A stretch of 64,000 bases of DNA from Owenia fusiformis (GCA_903813345.2 CAIIXF020000009.1:11218530-11282529), one strand, 5' to 3'; shown: positions 1 to 9,918, counted from the stretch's first letter. The notes: generated from the sequence alone by a model not told the origin. Numbers and translations: made by a program.

Positions 1-176
1 TTTTCAAGATGGCTGCTGAATATCAAAATAACCCAAATACCAGCTGACAGATTTGGTTCAAATTTTATGTGCTTAGGGATAAAGGAGCTCTGTTAAAGAA
101 GAAATTTTCAAGATGAACTCTACCTATCAAAATATATTTTATTTAGTGTGATTTGCTACTTACATAGTTTTTCTAG
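1..176 (+). mobile_element. 3' end of a Helitron/pearl-like element (truncated by window edge)
   Basis: Opens inside a monomer of the tandem family seen at 14371-15663 (ttcaagatggctgctgaat, then gatttggttcaaatttta). It ends with gatttgctactt...tttttCTAG at 173-176, like the hairpin plus CTAG end of the complete copies. The hairpin here is decayed. Confidence 0.75.
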
Positions 177-185
177 TAAAAAGAT

Positions 186-912
186 TGGTATCGATATGGC
201 GAACTTTTTGAACACACGTTTCTCTTAAGCCAATCATCAAAAAATTCTGAAAATTTTACACATTGTCAATTTAATGGTCATCTTTTGAATGGTAACAATA
301 TAATTTGAAAAATATATATATAATTTCATCTATATTGTTTTAGAAAACACATCAAACACTTGTTTTGTTCTTAATATCATGTTTCCAGAGTGAAATGAAA
401 CATCTTTCCGAACCTCATCTAATTGGAACAAAACAACATAAACACAACATGTTTAGGTCTCTCAATATTGTAATTGTACAAAGGAGATTTTGGTTGATTT
501 TAAAAAAGTCTTGTTAATGAAATAAAAGGTTTATCTTGATTTTTATCTATTTTGGGGGATTTTGTTTTAATTTTATGAATACTTTTAAAATCAACCAAAA
601 ATTCCTTTGTATAACTATAATATTGAGAGGTCTAAAAACATGTTGTATATGCTATTTTGTTCCAACAAGGTTCGGAAAGACATTTTATTTCATTCTCAAG
701 AATTGGTAGAAAGGAACAAAAACAATTGCACTAGAAAAACAAAAAATGTTAACAAAAACAGTTATATAAAATATTTCTAAATAATTTTCGCATTGAATTG
801 TTGTCAATCAGTCAACATTACATAAAATACCGTGTTTTTTTACAGAATGTTTTTAATGATTGGTTTAAGAGAAAAACATTGTTGAATTTAGTTCTCCATA
901 TCGATACCACTC
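186..912. repeat. large foldback (imperfect inverted repeat)
   Basis: The left arm from ttggtatcgatatgg (187) pairs with the right arm ending in ccatatcgataccac (910). Inner parts also pair: 385-500 (cttcc..gaac...aacaaaacaac) with 575-705. The centre near 540 is an AT-rich spacer. No coding potential. It starts within a few bases of the CTAG end of the Helitron-like element. Confidence 0.82.
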
Positions 913-936
913 CTTTCAGTAAAAAGAAATAATACC

Positions 937-2092
937 TGTACACATTTGCATTATTGAAATATTTTCACTCATTTGGCATTTTGCTTAAGTTTTCTTAAAA
1001 TATTTATTGAAATTATATTCTAGTTGAAAGAAGGGTCAGAATTAGGAAAGAATTAAGAAGTTATAGCTTTTACACAAAATACATTGTTTGATTCCTGTAT
1101 CATGGTAGAGTAAAAATACAATTCTATTCACATGATTTTCTTAACAGAAACAAAGATCATTTAAAGTGTTGTGTTGTCATGTTATTATTCTTCACTGTTT
1201 TAAATAATTATGTTCATGTATTTTTGCTTTTAGGTGAAATCTGTAAGTGAAATGTGACCCTTTAAATGTTGTAGGTTTTGGTTTCTGATGTTCTTGTTTG
1301 TATTTAGACCCTTTAAGAGTGTTGTAGATCTGTGTGTGAATCTAAGGCTTTGGAATTAAATATCTTCACTTAATTGAGTGCTTAAAAAAAGAAGTTGGAG
1401 CAATTTATGATTTTTAAGTCAAACTATCTAAATGTTGCATTGAATGCATGCAATTGACTAAGCAAGTGACACTTGACTTTCTTGCATAGCTTAAACATCA
1501 TATTTATGCATCATGATACCACCCTTACTAATTAATCATGTGCTTTAACTCTTTAATAACAAAGTAAAATCTGAATCCTATAAATCTGTTGATTTTTCTT
1601 GCTGTAGTTTAAAAATAAATGTTAAATAAAACCAATCCATGTTATACTAACACAAACAATGACTATGTTTTGCTGTGTGCATTCTTAGAGTGTAAAATCT
1701 TTATTACAAAAATGGTGCCTCGGCATATTAGGAATACCATTAATTTGCTTTTTCAGTAAATCAATATGCCATCACTTTTGTGAACATTTTCTGAAAAGAC
1801 AATTCTTTTCTTTAGTATCAGGAATATAGATTAAAAATGAAAATAAGTAGATTAAACTTATTGCTTCAGTATTCAACACTAATTTGATGAATTTATTTGA
1901 AATAAAAGACTAGGGACCTAAAAAGTAGAACCTATGACATCATCAATTTAGCCATTATATCCTAGCTTTTATGATGTAGCAAATGATTGCATGATTGCAA
2001 ATGAGTTTATTGGAAAAGTCTATTTAATGACTTTACGATGGCTATCAAATCATGATCATAACTATGACATTTTTCTAAACTTCTACTTGTAG
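937..2092. other. intronic AT-rich DNA, no gene seen
   Basis: Unique-looking AT-rich sequence with stop codons in all frames, between the foldback element and exon A. A 9-base segment between an AG and a GTAAGT near 1234 is too short to support as an exon. Confidence 0.6.
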
Positions 2093-2222
2093 CAAAATTG
2101 GAAGTCATACATTGTTTGTTGTAAGAGTGAACCGTGGAAAGATGACCTTCCAAATCTACTGCCAATTGTTGGGAGGGTCATTTCACACCTCATGGGGGAT
2201 GTTTCAAGGAATCCTTACAAAG
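2093..2222 (+). CDS. TRPM: TRPM exon A: cytosolic N-terminal homology region (partial gene)
   Basis: First exon of the gene visible here. It follows an acceptor (ttgtAG) and ends in codon phase 1 before GTAAAA. It reads 43 residues, including LLPIVGRVISHLMGDVSRNP, like the stretch in TRPM proteins just before the linker to the distal homology region, where a GxxIxxLMG pattern is usual. The start phase (0) rests on the choice of the AG at 2091-2092; no upstream exon is available to test it. This exon must be joined to N-terminal exons outside the window. Confidence 0.8.
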
Positions 2223-2840
2223 GTAAAAAATTAAAGTAACTTTCACAGGAGATGACAAGACAGTTTGCCCATTTTGTGCATCTCTAGATCTCTCTATCTG
2301 TTACGTCTTAGATCTCTCCAGAAGTACCAAGATGGAAAGGGCATGGCTTACCATGATGCAATTTGTGAGAGAATGCTTTTGTCTTGTCAAATGATGTACA
2401 GTGTAATCATATATGTTGCTTGACTTATATTTGGTTCTTTTAAATGTATGATTTAAAATGTTAAAACTTAAAGTGGGGGTTGATAAGCCCAGGTAGATTA
2501 GGTAGATTTATGTAAACCTACATGTGCCAGTATAAAGAAAAAGAACTATAAATTTTAAAAAATGTACAGTGCAGTGTCATGTCCTTGTGCAAACGTGTTT
2601 TATCATAGTTGAGTTCTTTAGTATCTATCAACTGAGGCAGCTATGTCTCAGGTTTAAGTGTGAATCTTATCTGCTTTAATTAAAAGATGAGTTTTGAGTG
2701 AAAAATGTTATATGTTTTTATCAAACTAATGACTGTTATGCAAAGATTTATTATCATAGTCAGGCCTTAGCCAGCTTTTGATATCTACATGTATACTATA
2801 TAAATTATAGTTTTCACCCTGAATGTGTTTTGTATTTTAG

Positions 2841-2936
2841 ATAAGAAATATCTTGTACCAGACCATCCAGACCTTTCTGGTCACACAGATCCTAATTATC
2901 ACCAATTAAATGAACTGAATAACACTAGAGATTATA
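2841..2936 (+). CDS. TRPM: TRPM exon B: hydrophilic linker
   Basis: Preceded by tgtattttAG and followed by GTAAGT, phase 1 to phase 1. It encodes about 32 residues rich in D, H, P and N (KKYLVPDHPDLSGHTDPNYH). TRPM proteins have a variable hydrophilic linker at this place, so the support is the splice sites and phase rather than conserved residues. Confidence 0.75.
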
Positions 2937-4127
2937 GTAAGTTGCTTACACTTTCTATACAATTATGGTGTTCTTTAAATGAATTTAAGACATTACATAA
3001 GTTGAAAGAATTGTAAAAACGAAATTTTAACTCTAAAGCAAAATCCATTACATTGAAAAGTGAATGATATTAAGAGTAATGATATCAGTAATTTATTAAT
3101 TTAGCCTCCAATACTGAAGAACAGTTTGACAATTAAAACAATCTTACACTATACCTTATGCTAATTAGACAATTACAATATCATGAATTATACATGTATA
3201 CATGGGCATAGAATGGAACCACATGATGAGAGATACCATTTCAATATTCATGAATGCCCATCTAATCAAGTATAAGTTTATTTTGTCATTGCTTAGCTTT
3301 TCCATACAGTGAAACCTATGTGGAATACCCTTGGTTCTGTTAAAAAGTGTTCCTCTCAGGAGGTGTTCCACTCACAGTGGTCCACTTAACACAAAGTCAC
3401 TTGGTCATTAGACTAAAAATTGATATTTTAGGAATACCATTAACACACTCTGTGATCTGAAGAAATGAATGCAGAGGGAGTGGCCGGTTTTTGCTAGAAA
3501 ATTCAACAAATCTAGAAGATTTATTTTTTTAAGAGAAAGGTAGCAATGAATTGCAAAATGAATAGGTACAAGACATAGGGAAATATGTTAAGTCTTCTGG
3601 AATTTCTTTTGAACCAGTATGTTTTAAGATATAAAATCGATTAAAAAAGGCACAATGTGCAAATGACAATTGGTTTTTGCTTTATCTCAAGTAACGGTAA
3701 TCTATACGACCTGCTATAAATAGTTGTTAGTGACATTTAGACACAAAATTAATGTCATAATAATTTTATTATAAAAACTTCACTTATAAGTATTTATAAC
3801 AGGTCATGAAGACCATTGTTGCTTGATTTAGAGCACAAACATTGACATTTGCTTGTTGGTGACGCTGCACCTTTTGAATAGATCTTAAATTTAGAAGCCT
3901 ATTAGAAATCTTAGAAGACCTAACATATTTTTTCCCAATGTTGTGCACCTACTCATTTAACAATTCAATCATGAACTTTCTCTTGAAAAATAAATCTTCT
4001 AGCAAAAATCAACCACTCCCTCTGCATTCATTTCTTCCAATCACCAGGGTCCCAAGTCTGTTATCCTTTTTGGGTGGCTACCTGGTGGAGTGATTTTGTT
4101 TTTAAGTCATTTTCCTTGTTATTTCAG
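2937..4127. other. intron between exons B and C, with a repeat fragment
   Basis: No gene. At 3305-3415 it holds a fragment resembling the ACAGTRAARCCT element at 24674 (acagtgaaacctatgtgg...gtgttcctctcagg...gtggtccacttaa). The rest is AT-rich unique sequence. Confidence 0.6.
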
Positions 4128-4268
4128 TTACCCCAAGAAGAAGGAAGATGAGGGAAATGAAACCTGCTGACTTTGAAGACCCTTATAAAGAACTGTTCCT
4201 ATGGGCAATCCTTCTTAATAGGAGAGAACTGGCCCATCTGTTTTGGAAGCTTGGCAAAGATCACATAG
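4128..4268 (+). CDS. TRPM: TRPM exon C: distal homology region
   Basis: Phase 1 to phase 1 between atttcAG and GTATTT. It encodes a basic stretch and then DPYKELFLWAILLNRRELAH, which matches the TRPM segment usually written P-L-N-E-L-L-I-W-A with a following R..A..LW. This ankyrin-like helix region forms part of the cytosolic ring of the tetramer. The match is strong enough to fix the reading frame for the neighbouring exons. Confidence 0.92.
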
Positions 4269-4503
4269 GTATTTGGTATTGTAGTAAAGTATCTTCCAAA
4301 CATACAGAGTTGTGTGGTGAACTGCTCAAGTGGGGTTTCCTTTTTTTATAAAACAACTGGGTCATCTTTATCAGAAACATTGGCAATGTAGATGAAAATA
4401 TTATTTTTTCAAAATGAGGAATATACTTTTCCAGACATTTAAACATAGAAAGGAAATACATTGTAACACTTCTACGATTGTTTCATTTTTTTAGAAATCT
4501 GAA

Positions 4504-4797
4504 AAATACATGTAATACATTTTGTGTTTCAGGTGGAACTCTGATGGGAAGTGCCCTTTTGAAGTCACTATCTGAAAAATACATGTGATACATTTTGTGT
4601 TTCAGGTGGAGCTCTGATGGGAAGTGCCCTTTTGAAGTCACTATCTGAAAAGTGCATGTAATACATTTGTGTTATAGGTGGAGCTCTGATGGGAAGTGCC
4701 CTTTTGAAGTCACTATCTGAAAAGTGCATGTAATACATTTGTGTTATAGGTGGAGCTCTGATGGGAAGTGCCCTTTTGAAGTCACTATCTGAAATAG
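4504..4797 (+). repeat. 72-bp tandem repeat spanning a splice acceptor (4 copies)
   Basis: Four tandem units begin their exon-like part at 4533, 4606, 4678 and 4750 (periods 73, 72 and 72). Each unit holds an intron end (tgtgtttcAG or tgtgttatAG) and the first 45 or so bases of exon D. The units are nearly identical, so the amplification is recent. Copies 1-3 carry in-frame stop codons just after the duplicated exon segment: copy 1 TGA, copies 2 and 3 TAA. Confidence 0.95.
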
Positions 4798-4849
4798 CAG
4801 ATGATGAAGAAGAAGTTGATCTTGCACAAGACATTGCAAAACATTCTGA
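4750..4849 (+). CDS. TRPM: TRPM exon D: helical linker, fourth copy of a duplicated acceptor
   Basis: The exon starts after ttatAG, completes the split glycine codon of exon C and reads GGALMGSALLKSLSE, then IADDEEEVDLAQDIAKHS, ending in phase 2 before GTAAGA. TRPM proteins have the matching AxALxxxK...L/A pattern followed by an acidic segment. The first 45 or so bases and the preceding intron end are repeated three more times upstream (4533, 4606, 4678), but only this copy continues into an open exon. Use of an upstream acceptor would end within about 20 codons at TGA or TAA. Confidence 0.9.
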
Positions 4850-5391
4850 GTAAGAACATAATACATGTAATTGCAAATTAAGCTTTGACCAAATGAATGA
4901 CACTGGAAAGTGATGTTTTGGTGATTTAATTAATTGATAATAATTATCACATTTCTTTAAAATAAAAGTTAAAAATATGAAATATAAACATCTTATTAGG
5001 TTATAATTTCAATAATATATACATGTATTATATGATATCATAAGAGATGAATGCTATGTCACACTACCCTACCCCATGCTGTAGCTTGTATTCCTTTAAA
5101 AGGGATACATCACAACAATACACACTAGGGGAGGGCATTTGTAATGAAAGGAGAGTTTTCAGCACAAAAATACACAGGGCTTTTCTGGTAATATTACAAT
5201 GCAAACTGCTCTATTTATACAATGTTGCTGTAGAGTAGAACACTTGGAATATATATAAAATTAAGTATACCTGCAGAAATATGGAAATGTGCAACTTCAC
5301 TGTAGCCTGTATCCATTTTAAAGAAATACAGGCCACAGTTAGGAGGTAGGGTAGTGTGTATGTCTACCTTGATTTTAAAAACTGCACATAG
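4850..5391. other. intron between exons D and E, no feature
   Basis: AT-rich sequence without recognisable gene. A short inverted similarity exists between 5060-5100 (accctaccccatgctgtagcttgtattcctttaaa) and 5300-5350, suggesting a small foldback. Confidence 0.5.
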
Positions 5392-5617
5392 GTCATGGGA
5401 AGAGATTGCATGTGGAGTCCTAAATGAATGTTACACCAGAGACAAGCAGATGTCCCACAACCTGTTGATCAGGAAACTTAACACATGGGGAGGCACCACA
5501 TTATTCTCCATAGCAGAAGAGGCTAATAAGATGGACTTCATGGGGCTATCATGCTGCCAGACTAAACTTAATAAAATATGGAAAGGCAATATGGCTTTAT
5601 ATACTTCAAACTGGAAG
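5392..5617 (+). CDS. TRPM: TRPM exon E: distal homology region towards pre-S1
   Basis: Phase 2 to phase 0 between gcacatAG and GTAAGT, 75 full codons. It includes VLNECYTRDKQMSHNLLIRK, then LNTWGGTTLFSIAEEANKMD and FMGLSCCQTKLNKIWKGNM. This matches the TRPM pattern of an E..Y..D...A..LL helix, W....CLxLA, and the conserved H/C-TQ..L...W.G. The match places it just before the pre-S1 helix. Confidence 0.96.
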
Positions 5618-5775
5618 GTAAGTTATGATTTTTGATCACACACCAAAGAAGTACAGGGTAGAACTTGTATAAAAGCGATGCATTGTATTTAGCAAATATA
5701 TAGAATTAGTGGAATTTATTTCACTGAGGTATTATTTATTCATCTGTTTTTGAAAGCTTTATTTTTGCATTTCAG

Positions 5776-5945
5776 ATATTTGCCTCCCTGTTCTTGCCAT
5801 TCTTCCTGCCTTTGATAAAGTTCTCAACAAATGACTTCACTACAGAAGGTCCCTCTGATAATAACCTTGCACAAGGTCCACCAGAGTCTAAAGGCAGCAA
5901 AGTTGATGTACAGCCCCTTGGGAATGACAATGAAGAATTTGTAAG
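5776..5945 (+). CDS. TRPM: TRPM exon F: pre-S1 helix and variable linker
   Basis: Phase 0 to phase 2 between ttcAG and GTAAGT. It starts with the hydrophobic pre-S1 segment IFASLFLPFFLPLIKF and runs into a hydrophilic linker (DVQPLGNDNEEFVR) of the kind that is poorly conserved in TRPM channels. The last 105 bases of the exon are the first unit of a long tandem array that continues into the intron, each unit repeating the exon end together with its splice donor. Confidence 0.95.
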
Positions 5946-7182
5946 GTAAGTGTCCCTTTCCGCAAGTAACCTAGCACAGGGACCACCAGAGTTTAAAGGT
6001 AGCAAAATGGATGTACAGCCCCTTGGGAATGACAATGAAGAATTTGTAAGGTAAGTGTCCCTTTCCGCAAGTAACCTAGCACAGGGACCACCAGAGTTTA
6101 AAGGTAGCAAAGTTGATGTACAGCCCCTTGGGAATGACAATGAAGAATTTGTAAGGTAAGTGTCCCTTTCCGCAAGTAACCTAGCACAGGGACCACCAGA
6201 GTTTAAAGGTAGCAAAATTGATGTACAGCCCCTTGGGAATGACAATGAAGAATTTGTAAGGTAAGTGTTCTTTTCTGCAAGTAACCTTGCCTAGGGCACA
6301 CCAGAGTCTTAAGGCAGCAAAGTTGATGTACAGCCCCTTGGGAATGATAATGTAGAATTTGTAAGGTAAGTGTCCCTTTCCACAAGTAACCTTGCATAGG
6401 GCCCACCAGATTCTTAAGGCAGCAAAGTTGATGTACAGCCCCTTGGGAATACTAATGTAGAATTTGTAAGGTAAGTGTCCCTTTCCACAAGTAACCTTGC
6501 ATAGGGCCCACCTGAGTCTTAACTCATTCGCTACTAAGGACGTGATATGACGTCATAAAGCACATACGTTGACTACTAAGGACTTGATATCAAGTCCAAG
6601 CAAAACCCCAATGTATTTTTAGGGGAATCTTGTAACCATGACAACTTATAAAATGGGACTTAAAAAACTATTCATTCTGAACGAGTATGTCATATGCTTT
6701 AAAATGATATATAACACTATATATGTATGCCCATGTATATACAATATATATTATTTCAGAGGTACCATATATGGCAATTTTCAAAATATCGTCAGTATTA
6801 TAGTGCTTTTTGCCCCAGTATTGAATGAGTTAAGGCAGCAAAGTTGATGTACAGCCCCTTGGGAATGACAATGAAGAATTTGTAAGGTAAGTGTTCTTTT
6901 CTCACAATGACTTTACCCAGGGCCCATTAGAGTCTAAAGGCAGAAGAATTGATGTACAGACCCTGTGGAATGACATTGAGGAATTTGTAAGGTACGTGTA
7001 AGTGTTAATTCCTTCCCTATAATTGTCCACAGAACCCATCAGAGTCCAAACAGCAAAGTTGGGAATGTCAATGAAGAATTTGTAAGGTAAATGTGTTTTT
7101 TTCTGCCAATAACCTTGCAAAACGCCTACTAGAAGTTGTTTGATGTACAACCCCTTGGGAATGGTAGTACAGTGTTTGTAAG
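5841..7182 (+). repeat. 105-bp tandem repeat spanning a splice donor (about 10 copies)
   Basis: Exon-end-plus-donor copies end at 5945, 6050, 6155, 6260, 6365, 6470, 6886, 6992, 7086 and 7182. The period is exactly 105 for the first six; the 416-base step to 6886 is explained by a 311-base insertion. Copies 2-4 are almost identical and later ones decay, losing clean donors (GTACGT, GTAAAT, GTATGT). Reading through the first donor gives an immediate TAA, because GTAAGT in this phase supplies it. Copies 5-7 also carry a TAA in place of the exonic lysine codon after the ES of PPES. Confidence 0.96.
6523..6829. mobile_element. piggyBac-like MITE, copy 1, with TTAA target duplication
   Basis: A 307-bp insert lies between two TTAA tetranucleotides (6519-6522 and 6830-6833). 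Its ends are inverted: CTCATTCGCTACT at the left, GTATTGAATGAG at the right. Removing the insert and one TTAA restores the seventh copy of the flanking 105-bp repeat exactly, which shows the empty site. TTAA duplication and ends of this type are typical of piggyBac MITEs. It contains no coding capacity. A perfect 18-bp palindrome (GGACTTGATATCAAGTCC) lies near the left end. Confidence 0.9.
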
Positions 7183-7600
7183 GTATGTGGTAGGCAATGT
7201 ATCTAGTCCTGCCGTTGCCCACATCTAAAGGTTCAAGTATTAAGGACTTGTTGCAGATGGGCAGTTTATTATGCAAGGTGTGTTAGGAATTGTCCCACCT
7301 CAAAGATGTACAGACATAGGCTATGGGTGATAGAAATCATTTTTAAATAAAGATGGCATGGTAATCGATCTGTGTTTATCTCTGTTTCCCTGTGCAATGA
7401 ATAAATAAATAAAAATGATGGCAGAGTCACCACTAGTCTACACTCCTGCCATCTTTCTATTGACTTACAACATAAAATATTCTTACATAAGCAGTCAATC
7501 TATAAATATTCCGATGACTAGGATGTAGACAATTACATTGTCATATTCAACTTCCTTGTATTCACAATTGTCACTCAAGCAATTTACTTTAACATTGCAG

Positions 7601-7711
7601 GTATGGGAGAAACTACCAGGTATCTGCTTTGGAGACTGTGTACAGCAATAAGAGCCCCCCTCCTTTAAGAGATAGATTGAAATTGGAAATTAATGATATA
7701 TGTTATGATGA
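7601..7711 (+). CDS. possible TRPM cassette exon between exons F and G
   Basis: A good acceptor (aacattgcAG) opens a stretch that is in frame after exon F and reads like protein: YGRNYQVSALETVYSNKSPP, then LRDRLKLEINDICYDE. If it ended at 7711 its length would be 111 (37 codons) and it would join exon G in phase. However, the only suitable donor is a poor GTCCTT. Reading on, it reaches TGA about four codons later, so it could also be an alternative last exon or chance. Direct splicing from exon F to exon G is fully in phase without it. Confidence 0.3.
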
Positions 7712-7752
7712 GTCCTTTAATTGATTCTTCAAATGATATTTTCTTATTTCAG

Positions 7753-7897
7753 GTCTAAATCTCGGAGGAAGAGAAAAAGACTGACTCGGAAATTGTACAC
7801 AGTCGCCTGCGGGTCAGGTGCCCAGGGGTCAATCAGTGTATTCAGTGCCATCTATTATTACCATACAGCACCAGTCACCAAATTCTCTTATCATACA
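7753..7897 (+). CDS. TRPM: TRPM exon G: region leading into S1
   Basis: Phase 2 to phase 0 between tttcAG and GTGAGT. It starts with a very basic stretch (SKSRRKRKRLTRKLYT) and ends with AIYYYHTAPVTKFSYHT. The latter matches the hallmark TRPM sequence F/Y-Y-x-A-P-x-x-K-F immediately before S1. The basic part could contact lipid head groups at the inner membrane face, which is an inference. Confidence 0.93.
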
Positions 7898-8022
7898 GTG
7901 AGTAATTAAATGATATTAAATATTCAAATGAATATCACATTATTCAAACAAAAATATTTATGTAGTTTGAACAAAATCAAATTGTAAATATAGAATCATG
8001 TTGATAAATAATACTGGGTTAA

Positions 8023-8335
8023 CTCATTCAATACTGGGGCAAAAAGCACTAAAATACTGAAGAATTTTTGAAAATTGCCATATACATTGTATGGTACCTC
8101 TGAGATAATATATAAAATATATACATGGGCATACATATGTAGTGTTATATATCATTTTAAAGCATATGATATACTCTTTCAGAATCAATAGGTTTTTTAA
8201 GTTCAATTTTATAGATTGTCATGGTTACAAGATTCCAAAAAATACATTGAGTTTGTGCTTGGACGTGATATCACGTCCTCCGTAGTCAACGTATGTGCTT
8301 CAAGACGTCATATCACGTCATTTGTAGCGAATGAG
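8023..8335. mobile_element. piggyBac-like MITE, copy 2, opposite orientation
   Basis: A 313-bp second copy of the same family, again between TTAA tetranucleotides (8019-8022 and 8336-8339) but inverted relative to the copy at 6523-6829. Its palindrome reads GGACGTGATATCACGTCC. It lies in the intron between exons G and H. Confidence 0.88.
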
Positions 8336-8573
8336 TTAATAATGTAGCATTAAAAAAAAAATTAGGATTTAAAATTTTGACTTTTACAATATTGAAGGAC
8401 ACATGTCATACATCCACACAAAAGCTCACATTAATTGTATAAACACTAGCTAAATAAACTTGAAATATGTATGTATCTCACATATCATACAAAAAAGAAT
8501 GAAACTATGTCAGTGTTCTATTTTAGATATCTTACATCATATATCATACCTGAGTATGTTAGTGAAAACTTCC

Positions 8574-8650
8574 TGTGCCAAGGGCTGACGTGAAAAAGTC
8601 AGCCCTCCCAAGTGTGGATCAGACCCACAACCCCTTGCTTGCTCAATGAT
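8574..8650 (-). repeat. possible SINE fragment with hairpin
   Basis: Contains a perfect 9-bp stem (agggctgac / gtcagccct). On the minus strand it has a stretch gtgggtctgatccac that loosely resembles a tRNA-type B box. No A box or tail could be identified, so the call is weak. Confidence 0.3.
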
Positions 8651-8689
8651 TGCTCATCATATCATACATAAATGCTGTTTCTATTTCAG

Positions 8690-8833
8690 ATATCCTACAT
8701 TGTATTCTTGGGCATGTTCACATTCTTCCTACTTACTAACCTCAGACCTGTGACGCATCCTGACTCCCCAAGTTTCTGGGAAATGTTGGTGTGGGGCTGG
8801 GCTGCTACTATGTTTGTTGAAGAACTGAGACAG
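8690..8833 (+). CDS. TRPM: TRPM exon H: S1 and first half of S2
   Basis: Phase 0 to phase 0, 48 codons. The hydrophobic run IVFLGMFTFFLLTNL is S1. After a loop with PVTHPDSPSFWE comes S2, ending in FVEELRQ. The E and Q of this E-x-x-Q arrangement correspond to two of the four residues that coordinate activating Ca2+ in TRPM2, TRPM4, TRPM5 and TRPM8. Confidence 0.97.
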
Positions 8834-9347
8834 GTAAGAAGAAAATAATGCTTTCTGAAGTCAGGGTCAGGGGGTCATTATCAGAAACTTAGTAAAAATT
8901 CAGAAATCTAAAGTCTAATGTTCCCTTTACTTTGACTTCATTTTATCTTACAGTAAGTCCAACTCTTCAAAGAATTTGAGATATTTTTGGCTGGGGTAGG
9001 ATTCAATTTTCCAAAAATTAAGAAGAAATGATTGTGAGACATCATTCAGTAGTTTTGCAGTAAGGCCACAAAAACTACCTAAACTAACCACATAAATTAA
9101 AATCCAATATATCATTTTGTATCGCAATATATTTTCCGTATGGCCCAGTAACTCATATGAACAGTTGACAACTCATACCACCTGATGAATTTTCAACTGA
9201 TACAGCTCATACTAACGTAGATTAGTATAACCAATGTCTTACCAGCTAATGTCTTACCACCAGATCCTCTTGATCAAAAAAAAAACAAACATGTAAAAAA
9301 CTATGAGTGGTTGTCTGCAGTAAAATGGAACAAATTTTTATTTTCAG

Positions 9348-9605
9348 TTCCTCACGAAAGACACAACCTCTGTCAAATACAAATTCTCTGGCTACTTCAG
9401 TAATCTTTGGAATGCCTTTGACCAAGGCATCTACATCATGCTCCTCATCTCTATCATTCTCCGCTACACCCTGCTGGACGAGGAAGACTTCAAATGGGCA
9501 AGGAGGTTCTACAGCATCACTCTCGCCATGTTCTTCGTTCGCTTCATGCATATATTTTTCGTTGAGAAAAATCTGGGACCAAAAGTTATCATGATTAGGA
9601 GAATG
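9348..9605 (+). CDS. TRPM: TRPM exon I: S2-S3 loop, S3, S4 and S4-S5 linker
   Basis: Phase 0 to phase 0, 86 codons. YFSNLWNAFDQGIYIMLLIS is S3 and carries the N-x-x-D pair that completes the TRPM2/4/5/8 Ca2+ site. SITLAMFFVRFMHIFFVEK is S4 and NLGPKVIMIRRM the S4-S5 linker; both are very close to the TRPM2 pattern (LRLMHIF....LGPKI). S4 has a single arginine rather than an array, as expected for weakly voltage-dependent TRPM channels. Confidence 0.98.
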
Positions 9606-9671
9606 GTGAGTCCTTTGTTTGTGACTTTAGATTAGAATGGTGAAAACAAAACTAAACTCTATAAACCATAG

Positions 9672-9852
9672 TAAAGGCAGAGTCGGGTCTGAAGGGGTTG
9701 ACAGAATTTCAAGCAACATGGAACGGTTGATCAACAAATATATATTCCTTAAAATCTCAAAAATAATATCTCCCAAAAGATCTGGGATATATTATGAATT
9801 GGTAAATGAAATGATTATTCATTGGATAAGTGAATTGTTTAAGCCTTTCTAT
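9672..9852. mobile_element. truncated MITE, family of the element at 37341
   Basis: Starts taaaggcagagtcgggtct and shares a long internal match with 37341-37500, including atatctcccaaaagat and attggt. The right inverted end seen in the other copy is absent. It fills most of the small intron between exons I and J. Confidence 0.7.
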
Positions 9853-9918
9853 TAAGTATCTGTACTCAAAGGCATTGTATACCTCCCCTATTTAATATAT
9901 GTACATGTTTATTTTCAG

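Noticed and set aside
1230-1243. Nine-base microexon between an AG and GTAAGT
   Set aside because: Too short to support by sequence alone and no upstream exon to test phase.
4533-4749. Copies 1-3 of the exon D segment as true exons
   Set aside because: Each reaches a stop just past the duplicated segment; only copy 4 continues in frame into exon E.
5772-6406. Minus-strand open frames of 157 and 67 codons
   Set aside because: They run antisense over the 105-bp array, whose period is a multiple of three, so an open frame repeats automatically. No protein family resemblance.
9246-9551. Minus-strand 101-codon open frame
   Set aside because: Antisense shadow of TRPM exon I.
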